A DNA stretch of 8,186 nt from DASWRT01 sp036403035 (GTDB lineage: Bacteria > Pseudomonadota > Alphaproteobacteria > ATCC43930 > CGMCC-115725): NCBI GenBank assembly GCA_036403035.1, contig DASWRT010000302.1:1-8186 (forward strand), read 5' to 3'. The translations under genes and the position numbers were made by a program. Below the pieces are notes generated by a model. It saw only the letters and a list, made by a program, of their open reading frames with translations, was not told the origin of the DNA and made no database searches. Below, piece after piece: positions 1 through 5,975 of this stretch. Positions within the stretch are counted from its first letter, which is position 1. Every line of letters starts with the position of its first letter.

Positions 1-1206
1 CATACCGACGATCCCACGTTCCGCCTGCATGCCGGCGGCAAGATCGAGATCCGGAACAAGGTTCCGCTGCGGACGCGGGACGATCTGGCGATGCTCTATA
101 CGCCGGGGTTCGCCCATGTCGCCAAGGCGATCGCCCGCAACCCGGACGAAGTCTACCGCCTGACGATCAAGGCGCATGCGGTCGCGATCGTGACCGACGG
201 CACCGCGGTCTCCGGACTGGGCGATATCGGCCCCGAAGCCGGGCTTCCGGTGATGGAAGGCAAGGCGATGCTGTTCAAGCATTTCGCCGACATCGACGCC
301 TTTCCCCTTTGCTTGGGAACGAAGGACGTCGACGAGATCGTGCGCGTCGTGAAGTGCATCGAGCCGACCTTCTCGGCGATCATGCTGGAGGACATCTCCG
401 CGCCGCGATGCTTCGAGATAGAGGAGCGCCTGCGGCAGGAACTGGCGATCCCGGTCTTTCATGACGACCAGCACGGGACCGCGGTGTCCGCGACGGCGGC
501 CCTGATCAACGCGCTCAATGTGGTCGGCAAGAGGGCGGGCGACATCAAGGTCGCCGTGGTGGGAGTCGGCGCGGCGGGCACGGCTTGCGCGAAGATGTTC
601 CGGCAGCTCGGCGTGCGCAACATCGTCGGATGCGACCGGAAGGGCGCGCTGCACCGGGACAGGGACGATCTCAACGCGGCGAAGCGCTGGTTCGCCGAGA
701 ACATGAACCCGGAGCAGGAGAAGGGAAGCCTCGGCAGCGTCATTGCCGGCGCGGACGTCTTTCTCGGCGTTTCCGGCCCCGGCGTCATCACCGTCGAAGA
801 CGTCGGGAGAATGAGCAGGGATCCGATCATCTTCGCCCTGGCGAACCCGAACCCGGAAATCCTGCCCGAAGAGGTCCGCGGCGTTGCGGCGGTGATCGCC
901 ACCGGCCGGAGCGATTACCCCAACCAGATCGACAACGGCCTCTGCTACCCCGGCCTGTTCCGTGGCGCGCTGGATTGCCGGGCCCGCGGCATCAACGACG
1001 AGATGAAGATGGCCGCCGCTCGCGCGATCGCCGGGGTGATCGACCCGGAGTCGCTCTACGCGCAGTACGTCATTCCCAGCATTTTCGACCCCAGAGTCGT
1101 GCCGGATGTCGCTGCGGCCGTGAGAACCGCCGCGATCGAGACCGGCATGGCGGGAAAAAGCACGATGCCGATGTCCGGCTCGGCTCGGGCAGCCTTATCC
1201 GCATGA
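1..1206 (+). CDS. NAD(P)-dependent malic enzyme, 3' part (5' end outside window)
   Basis: Catalyses oxidative decarboxylation of malate to pyruvate in the cytosol, linking the TCA cycle to pyruvate. The reading frame is open from base 1, so the true start lies upstream; the ATG at 91 falls inside the conserved N-terminal block (YTPG, bases 97-108) and is not the start. Visible family blocks: IGPEAGLPVMEGKAMLFK with the likely catalytic lysine near base 262; LEDISAPRCFE and FHDDQHGTA (about bases 385 and 457), which carry the acidic metal ligands; a Rossmann GVGAAG (562-579); and ALANPNPE and ATGRSDYPNQ near the end. An Asp after the second strand (CDRKG) suggests NAD preference, an inference. 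The protein ends just after the malic enzyme domain with a short Ala/Ser-rich tail, so the phosphotransacetylase-like domain of MaeB and of rhizobial DME/TME is absent. Family assignment is firm; cofactor and physiological direction are not. Confidence 0.95.
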   Translation, partial: HTDDPTFRLHAGGKIEIRNKVPLRTRDDLAMLYTPGFAHVAKAIARNPDEVYRLTIKAHAVAIVTDGTAVSGLGDIGPEAGLPVMEGKAMLFKHFADIDAFPLCLGTKDVDEIVRVVKCIEPTFSAIMLEDISAPRCFEIEERLRQELAIPVFHDDQHGTAVSATAALINALNVVGKRAGDIKVAVVGVGAAGTACAKMFRQLGVRNIVGCDRKGALHRDRDDLNAAKRWFAENMNPEQEKGSLGSVIAGADVFLGVSGPGVITVEDVGRMSRDPIIFALANPNPEILPEEVRGVAAVIATGRSDYPNQIDNGLCYPGLFRGALDCRARGINDEMKMAAARAIAGVIDPESLYAQYVIPSIFDPRVVPDVAAAVRTAAIETGMAGKSTMPMSGSARAALSA

Positions 1207-1551
1207 GCGAAGATTTAGCCGGACAGATGGTCTCAGCCATCGGCTTCCGGCCGGGGCAAACCGCGCCATGAACCGCAGGCCCGGCGCAGAATGGCTGGGC
1301 AGGCTCGGTATTATGGAATGCGCGCGGCGCACTTGACGCGCGTGACCTCGATTCAAGCCGGCATGAAGATGGAGCTCATACAAACGGCCGTTGAGCTTCA
1401 CTCATCGGCCGTTTGTCGGGCCTGCACGGCGTCATACCTGAGGGTCGAGCTGCGAGGGTACGGGAAGTAATACCAACATGAATATATCTCCAGCGTATCT
1501 GATCTGTGCTGCCGCAACGGAGCGTGGTATTTATCCAAAGCCGTTTCACTA
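1207..1551. other. Intergenic spacer between malic enzyme and efflux gene
   Basis: This 345-base stretch holds no convincing gene. It contains a strong hairpin (listed separately) and two 22-codon reading frames that begin in ATGA overlaps (see findings). Composition falls toward the right: bases 1501-1560 are about 48% G+C by direct count, against roughly 70-80% in sampled stretches of the cyclase and OFA transporter genes. The right half should carry the efflux gene promoter. AT-rich stretches occur near 1481-1488 and 1528-1535, but no -35/-10 pair with good spacing stands out. A 7-base inverted repeat (AATACCA at 1469-1475, TGGTATT at 1525-1531) is too widely spaced to call an operator. 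Confidence 0.6.
1380..1416. terminator. Hairpin, probable bidirectional terminator
   Basis: An 11-base perfect arm (ACAAACGGCCG, 1380-1390) pairs with CGGCCGTTTGT (1406-1416). The stem continues past one T/T mismatch with TGAG (1392-1395) pairing to CTCA (1401-1404), around a five-base loop (CTTCA). The T-rich 3' edge (TTTGT) is short, and by symmetry the complementary strand ends in TTTGT as well, so it could end transcripts from either side. It sits about 175 bases after the malic enzyme stop and before the efflux gene. A protein-binding palindrome is the alternative reading. Confidence 0.5.
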
Positions 1552-2997
1552 ATGACCATAGAAGACACGACAATTACTATGCGTGCGTCGGCCATTTCCA
1601 TGCCCGGTGGTCTGAGCCAGCAAGGGACCGAAAGCGACGGCCTCCCGAGCCGGCAGAGGTTCTGGGCCATGACGACACTCGTGTTGGCAATTGCGATGGC
1701 GACGCTGGATACCGCCATCACCAATACGGCGCTGCCGACCATCGCCGGTGGCTTGCAGGCGAGTGCCGAGGCCTCGATCTGGATCGTCAACGCTTATCAA
1801 CTGGCGATGGTGGCGACGTTGCTGCCTCTTGCCGCTTACGGCGACATCGTCGGACATCGGCGCGTCTATATCGCAGGCCTTGTCCTGTTCACTCTGGCAT
1901 CTCTCGCCTGCGGATTGACTTGGTCGCTGCCGACGCTGACGATAGCGCGCACGCTGCAGGGACTTGGGGCGGCAGGGATACTGAGCGTAAACAACGCGCT
2001 CATTCGTTTCATCTATCCGAGCCGGCAGCTCGGGCGCGCTCAAGGCCTCAATGCGCTCACCGTTGCCATCTTCTTCGCCGTTGGACCTACGGCGGCGTCC
2101 TGCATCCTTTCCGTTGCCACGTGGCCATGGCTGTTTCTGATCAATATTCCGTTCGGCGTCCTTGCCGTCGTGCTTGCCCTGCGGACTTTGCCCTCCGCCG
2201 ACCGGACGCCGCGCCGGTTCGATGCCGTCGCCGCCCTGTTGCTCGGCGGCACGTTCACTTTCTTCGTGCTCGGCCTCATAGAGGCTGCGCACGATGCCAA
2301 ACCGATCCGCGTCTTGGCAGAGTTGGTCGCGTCGGCGGTCGGCTTCATTCTGCTGCGCTACCGCGAGCGGTCGCATCCCGCGCCATTGCTCGCCGTGGAT
2401 CTTTTCCGGCGGCCGCTTTTCGCCCTCTCCGTAGCGACGTCAATCTGTTCCTATGCGGCTCAAGGGCTGGCGTTCGTCTCGCTGCCCTTTCTACTCAGTG
2501 AGGTGTTGGGCTGGTCGCAGGTGCAAGTCGGGTTCCTGATGACCCCTTGGCCTGTCGTCGTCGCGATCGTCGCACCGATAGCCGGCCGGCTATCGGACCG
2601 CTATTCCGTTGCCTTACTGGGAGGCATAGGTCTGGTCGGGCTTTGTCTCGGTCTGTCGCTGCTTGCCCTTCTGCCGGTCGATCCGACCGTGACCGACATT
2701 GCGTGGCGTATGGCTGTTTGCGGGGCGGGGTTCGGGTTTTTCCAGTCGCCCAATCTAAAGGCGCTGATGGCCAGCGCACCTCGCGAGCGCAGCGGCGCTG
2801 CGAGCGGCATCATTCCGACGGCGCGCCTGATCGGACAGGCGGCAGGCGCCGCGATCGTGGCCGCTTGCTTCATCGTTGCAGGAGGAAGAGGTGCTATCGC
2901 CGCGCTTTGGGTCGGCAGCGCCTTCGCCGGTGCGGCAAGTTTCGCAAGCTTTCTCAGATTATATGACGCCGGGCAGCGGGGCGCTAAGAGCGCCTAA
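1552..2997 (+). CDS. MFS drug efflux transporter, DHA2 (EmrB/QacA-like) family, 14 TM
   Basis: Likely a proton-driven inner-membrane exporter of drugs or other hydrophobic compounds; the substrate cannot be read from the sequence. The 481-residue protein has about 14 hydrophobic segments, starting near residue 38. Family motifs in order: LDTAITNTALP (52-62, TM1); motif A GDIVGHRR (97-104, loop 2-3); motif B RTLQGLGAAG (133-142, TM4); a motif C variant GPTAAS near 178-183 in place of the common GPxxGG; and FLINIPFG (195-202) after TM6. No HlyD/EmrA-type adaptor or regulator lies next to it, so it probably acts alone at the inner membrane. The start is uncertain: ATG at 1552, 1579 and 1600 all precede TM1 and none has a clear Shine-Dalgarno sequence; the ATG at 1669 would cut into TM1. 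G+C is lower than in neighbours (60-63% in two sampled 60-base blocks), which suggests separate acquisition. Confidence 0.9.
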   Translation: MTIEDTTITMRASAISMPGGLSQQGTESDGLPSRQRFWAMTTLVLAIAMATLDTAITNTALPTIAGGLQASAEASIWIVNAYQLAMVATLLPLAAYGDIVGHRRVYIAGLVLFTLASLACGLTWSLPTLTIARTLQGLGAAGILSVNNALIRFIYPSRQLGRAQGLNALTVAIFFAVGPTAASCILSVATWPWLFLINIPFGVLAVVLALRTLPSADRTPRRFDAVAALLLGGTFTFFVLGLIEAAHDAKPIRVLAELVASAVGFILLRYRERSHPAPLLAVDLFRRPLFALSVATSICSYAAQGLAFVSLPFLLSEVLGWSQVQVGFLMTPWPVVVAIVAPIAGRLSDRYSVALLGGIGLVGLCLGLSLLALLPVDPTVTDIAWRMAVCGAGFGFFQSPNLKALMASAPRERSGAASGIIPTARLIGQAAGAAIVAACFIVAGGRGAIAALWVGSAFAGAASFASFLRLYDAGQRGAKSA

Positions 2998-3189
2998 CCG
3001 CGTCGAGAGCGGGCACGCCTTGATCCCCGACCGCTCCGGCAACGGCCTGGACTGGATGAAGAGGCTGCCCGGCACGCGATGGCGGATTGAGCCTTTGCGG
3101 CAAGGCGCGGCGGTCTTTATCCGGCGGTTGCCCACGAAGACGCGTCGCCACCCTGTCTTCCCGTCGGCCGCAGCGCCATATTGCGGCGC

Positions 3190-4437
3190 ATGAACGACGC
3201 ACAGGTGGCGGAGCTTTCCGCCTGGATCACCGAGGCGGGACTGGCGGGGCTGTCCGAGGGGGCGCTGCTGCGCGGCTTCTGCGAGCGGCTGGACGCGGTT
3301 GGGATGGGGCTCGCGCGGGTCACGGTGGTGATCGACACGCTGCACCCGATCTACGAGGGGCGGGCGTTCCGCTGGCGGCGCGGGGAGGGGGATCCCGCCG
3401 TCGTCGAATACGGGCGAACCAACGAGGGCGACGCGCTGGCCAATTGGCAGCGCAGCCCGTTCTACGACCTGCTGCAAAGCGGCGGGTCGGAGCTGCGGCG
3501 CTGCCTCTGCGCAGGCGATCCCGCGGACTTCCCGATCGTCGCGGAGCACCACGCCGAAGGCATGACCGATTATCTCGCCCTGGTGAACCGGTTCGCCGCG
3601 GACGGCACGATCGGCGAGATGGACTGCGTCTATTCCTCGTGGTCGACCGACAGGCCGGACGGGTTCGGCGAGGGCGGGATCGCGGCGCTGCGCCGGCTGG
3701 CGCCGTTCCTGGCGCTGGCGGTCAAGTGCGCGTCGTTGACACGGATCGCCGAGACGCTGGTCGAGACCTATCTCGGACGCGACGCCGGGCGGCGCGTGCT
3801 GAGCGGCCGCATCGAGCGCGGCGTCGCCGACCGCATCGACGCGGTGATGTGGTTCAGCGACCTCCAGGGCTTCACCCGGATCACCGACAGCGCCCCGCCG
3901 GAGCAGATCATCCCGTTCCTCAACGACTATCACGGCGCCGTCGTCTCGGCCGTGCATGACGGCGGCGGCGACGTGCTGAAGCTGATCGGCGACGGCACGC
4001 TGGCGATCTTCACCGCCGGCGACCGCGGCACCGCCTGCCGCAGCGCGCTCGCCGCGGCGAAGCAGGCGCGTCGCCGCGTCGCCGAGCTGAACCGGCGGCG
4101 CGCGGACGAGGGACTGCCGACCTCGCGGCTCTATCTCGGCATGCATGTCGGCGAGGTGTTCTACGGCAATGTCGGCAGCGAGAACCGGCTCGACTTCACC
4201 GTCGTCGGCCCGGCAGTCAACGAGGTCAGCCGGATCGCCGCGATGTGCCGCTCCGCGGACCGCGACCTGCTGCTCTCGGCCGCCTTCGCCGACGCGTTCC
4301 ATCGGGCGTCGCCGGACGCGGCGCGGCGCGGCCTGCTGGTCTCGGTCGGCCGCTACGCGCTGCGCGGCGTCGGGCGGCCGCAGGAGCTGTTCACGCTCGA
4401 TCCGGGGCTCGATGCGGCCAAGGGCTTGTCCCAGTAG
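3190..4437 (+). CDS. Class III adenylate cyclase with N-terminal region of unknown function
   Basis: Predicted to convert ATP to cAMP in the cytosol; no membrane segment or signal peptide is visible. The 415-residue protein has an N-terminal region (about 1-200) and a C-terminal class III catalytic domain (about 215-395). All hallmark residues are present: metal-binding D224 (FSDLQGF) and D268 (LIGDG), substrate-selecting K264 and D335 (RLDFTVVG), and transition-state N344 and R348 (VNEVSR). The K/D pair points to ATP rather than GTP. A single domain of this type works as a homodimer. The N-terminal part ends in a segment rich in Leu and Ala (ALRRLAPFLALAVK) that resembles the last helix of GAF-like domains; that is a guess. 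ATG 3190 was chosen over the in-frame TTG at 3181; neither has a good ribosome binding site. The 192 bases before it show no gene. The gene converges on ribB with 14 bases between the stops. Confidence 0.92.
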   Translation: MNDAQVAELSAWITEAGLAGLSEGALLRGFCERLDAVGMGLARVTVVIDTLHPIYEGRAFRWRRGEGDPAVVEYGRTNEGDALANWQRSPFYDLLQSGGSELRRCLCAGDPADFPIVAEHHAEGMTDYLALVNRFAADGTIGEMDCVYSSWSTDRPDGFGEGGIAALRRLAPFLALAVKCASLTRIAETLVETYLGRDAGRRVLSGRIERGVADRIDAVMWFSDLQGFTRITDSAPPEQIIPFLNDYHGAVVSAVHDGGGDVLKLIGDGTLAIFTAGDRGTACRSALAAAKQARRRVAELNRRRADEGLPTSRLYLGMHVGEVFYGNVGSENRLDFTVVGPAVNEVSRIAAMCRSADRDLLLSAAFADAFHRASPDAARRGLLVSVGRYALRGVGRPQELFTLDPGLDAAKGLSQ

Positions 4438-4438
4438 A

Positions 4439-4455
4439 GTAGGCCGGCCGGCTAC
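4439..4455. terminator. Short GC-rich palindrome between convergent stop codons
   Basis: GTAG-GCCGGCCGG-CTAC lies between the cyclase stop and the ribB stop and overlaps the latter. GTAG pairs with CTAC, and CC with GG if one G is bulged, leaving a GGCC loop. Its place between convergent genes fits a shared terminator, but there is no T-tract on either side, so the call is weak. Confidence 0.25.
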
Positions 4456-5558
4456 AGGGTTTCGGTGCCGGCGATCTCGATTCCGAAGCCGCGCAACCCG
4501 GCATAATCGACCGGCGGCCGCGTCGTCAGCAAGACGATCGAGGTCAGCCGGAGGTCGCGCAGGATCTGCGCGCCGACGCCGACCTCGCGCCAGTGCCGGA
4601 CGCGCGCCTCCTCGCAGCCTTCCGAGCGCTGCGCCGCCTGCGCATGAAGCGGCGGCACCTGGACGCCGGCCGACCCTTCGCGCAGATAGATCAGGGCGCC
4701 CGCCCCGGTCTCGGCGATCCGCGCCAGGGCACGCGAGACGACCGCTTCGTCGCGGGGGGCGAAGACGTCGTCGATCACCCGCTGCCGGTGGATGCGGACC
4801 CGCACCGGACGGGAGGCGCGCTCGACGTCGCCGACGAGCAGCGCCAGATGCTGCACGGTGTCGAAGGCGGTCGAGAAGGCGATGGCGCGGGCGGGACCGA
4901 TCTCGGTCTGCACGGTGAACTCGGCGGCGCGCTCGACCAGCCGCTCGCGGGTCTGCCGGTACGCGATGAGGGCGGCGATCGAGATCATGCGCAGCCCGTG
5001 CTCGGCCGCGAAGGCGAAAAGCTCCGGCAGACGCTTCACCGTGCCGTCATCGTTGACCAGCTCGGCCAGGACGCCGACCGGCGGCAGGCCGGCGAGGGCG
5101 GCGAGATCGGTGGCCGCCTCGGTGTGGCCGGACCGGACGAGCACCCCGCCCGGCTTCGCGATCAACGGGAAGATGTGTCCGGGCCGGACGAAGTCGTCGC
5201 TGACCGTGTTGCCGTTCGCCAGCGCGCGGACGGTGGCGGTGCGCTCCTCGGCGGAAATGCCGGTCGTCAGCCCGACGCGGTAGTCGACCGACACGGTGAA
5301 CGCGGTCTGGAGCGGCGCGTCGTTGCGGTGGACCATCGGGTTCAGGTTGAGGCGATTCGCCCGGTCCGGCAGCAGCGGCGTGCACAGGATTCCGCTGGTG
5401 TGGCGGATCATGAAGGCGATCTGCTCCGGCGTGGCCTTCGACGCCGCCATGATGAGGTCGCCCTCGTTCTCCCGGTCGTCGTCGTCGACCACGACGACAA
5501 GCTCGCCGTTGGCGATGGCCTTGATCGCATCCTCGACGCTGTCGAACCGGTGCTGCAC
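4452..5558 (-). CDS. ribB: 3,4-dihydroxy-2-butanone-4-phosphate synthase fused to a degenerate GTP cyclohydrolase II domain
   Basis: Converts ribulose 5-phosphate to 3,4-dihydroxy-2-butanone 4-phosphate plus formate, the four-carbon precursor for lumazine and riboflavin. In the 368-residue protein (GTG start at 5558) the RibB domain spans about 1-200: DDDDRENEGD (25-34), RHTSGI (52-57), TTGIS (98-102), RPGH (125-128), HTEA (145-148) and NDDG (168-171), so this activity should be intact. Residues about 208-368 match RibA (VGAQILRDL and GLRGFGIE near the end). The zinc-binding block, normally HSECLTGDVFGS followed by RCDCG, reads HRQRVIDDVFAP and PRDEAVV here: the first cysteine is Arg259 and the other two are gone. 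GTP cyclohydrolase II activity is therefore not expected. The start is GTG 5558 because GGAGG lies 7 bases before it; the TTG two codons upstream is too close. No other riboflavin gene is adjacent. Confidence 0.93.
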   Translation of the reverse strand: MQHRFDSVEDAIKAIANGELVVVVDDDDRENEGDLIMAASKATPEQIAFMIRHTSGILCTPLLPDRANRLNLNPMVHRNDAPLQTAFTVSVDYRVGLTTGISAEERTATVRALANGNTVSDDFVRPGHIFPLIAKPGGVLVRSGHTEAATDLAALAGLPPVGVLAELVNDDGTVKRLPELFAFAAEHGLRMISIAALIAYRQTRERLVERAAEFTVQTEIGPARAIAFSTAFDTVQHLALLVGDVERASRPVRVRIHRQRVIDDVFAPRDEAVVSRALARIAETGAGALIYLREGSAGVQVPPLHAQAAQRSEGCEEARVRHWREVGVGAQILRDLRLTSIVLLTTRPPVDYAGLRGFGIEIAGTETL

Positions 5559-5565
5559 CGTCAAT

Positions 5566-5570
5566 CCTCC
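5566..5570 (-). promoter_or_regulatory. Ribosome binding site of ribB
   Basis: GGAGG on the minus strand is followed by a 7-base spacer and GTG at 5558-5556. This decides the start in favour of GTG over the TTG at 5564, which is only one base from the site. Confidence 0.75.
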
Positions 5571-5620
5571 GCCTTCGCAAGCCCTGGCCGCAACACGCCA
5601 GCGATACCCCTTTTCATAGC

Positions 5621-5628
5621 ACTATAAT
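5621..5628. promoter_or_regulatory. Candidate -10 element(s), ribB / OFA divergent region
   Basis: The block ACTATAAT gives a perfect TATAAT on the plus strand (5623-5628) and TATAGT on the minus strand (5626-5621). The minus-strand reading would place a ribB transcription start near 5613, giving a leader of about 55 bases. No TTGACA-like box sits 16-18 bases upstream on either strand, so this is only a candidate. Confidence 0.25.
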
Positions 5629-5642
5629 CGGTCTACGCCGAG

Positions 5643-5696
5643 CGAGCCGGCGTGTCACCTGTCATCGGCCGCAGGTATGAGCGCCCAAGCGGCTCG
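5643..5696. repeat. Nested inverted repeats upstream of ribB
   Basis: CGAGCC (5643-5648) pairs with GGCTCG (5691-5696), and inside it ACCTG (5657-5661) pairs with CAGGT (5672-5676). Together they could form a two-stem structure or a regulator-binding site. The arms are short, and such pairs arise by chance in GC-rich DNA. Confidence 0.25.
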
Positions 5697-5964
5697 TGTA
5701 CAATGCAATAAACGCAATGGCCAAGCCTACCCCGGCGACAGACGGCCGTTGCGGAAGAAGCGTTCTTTCCCGCTTTCAGCGATCAGGGAAAGCGTCCTTA
5801 TGCGTTCTCCCTTGCAGGGCCTGACGCGCGCCGAGCGGTACACGCCAGGGCGCCGGAGAACGGCGGCGTCCGGTCGCGTTTGGCGGTGGTAGCGGCACGG
5901 CGCCGATTCCGCGACGGCATGCGTCTTGCTTCTCGACCCGGCGGAGGCCTACCGTTGGGACATC

Positions 5965-5968
5965 GAGG
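5965..5968 (+). promoter_or_regulatory. Ribosome binding site of the OFA transporter gene
   Basis: GAGG (within CGAGGGA) lies 7 bases before ATG 5976 and decides this start over an in-frame TTG 96 bases upstream at 5880, whose added segment is Arg/Gly-rich and not family-like. Confidence 0.65.
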
Positions 5969-5975
5969 GAAAACC

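Larger units (their letters stand above)
5559..5975. other. Divergent intergenic region between ribB and the OFA transporter gene
   Basis: These 417 bases must hold the promoters of both outward-facing genes. A 71-codon frame at 5677-5892 (+) has no ribosome binding site and no recognisable family. Possible sigma70-like -10 boxes lie around 5621-5628 (both strands) and at 5699-5704 (TACAAT, +), but none has a matching -35. Small inverted repeats occur at 5643-5696 and 5771-5794 (CGCTTTC / GAAAGCG). The part upstream of ribB does not contain the conserved GGGCAGGGTGAAATTCCC-type core of the FMN riboswitch. Confidence 0.6.

Noticed and set aside
1195..1790. Overlapping minus-strand frames of 65-130 codons around the spacer
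   Set aside because: They mutually overlap, lack ribosome binding sites and show no family resemblance.
1506..2501. 331-codon plus-strand frame overlapping the efflux gene
   Set aside because: The overlapping frame from 1552 carries all MFS motifs; this one is Arg-rich with no motif.
2959..4302. 447-codon open frame on the minus strand
   Set aside because: It is antisense to the cyclase and its translation is Arg/Ala/Asp-rich low-complexity sequence, typical of a GC-rich shadow frame; the plus strand has all cyclase motifs.
4593..5627. 344-codon open frame on the plus strand
   Set aside because: It is antisense to ribB, whose motifs and ribosome binding site are clear; the translation shows no family features.
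5565..5700. FMN riboswitch upstream of ribB
   Set aside because: The conserved core of the FMN element is not found on the minus strand; only short generic hairpins are present.
5677..5892. 71-codon frame in the ribB/OFA gap
   Set aside because: No ribosome binding site, no recognisable sequence, and it covers the likely promoter area of the transporter gene.
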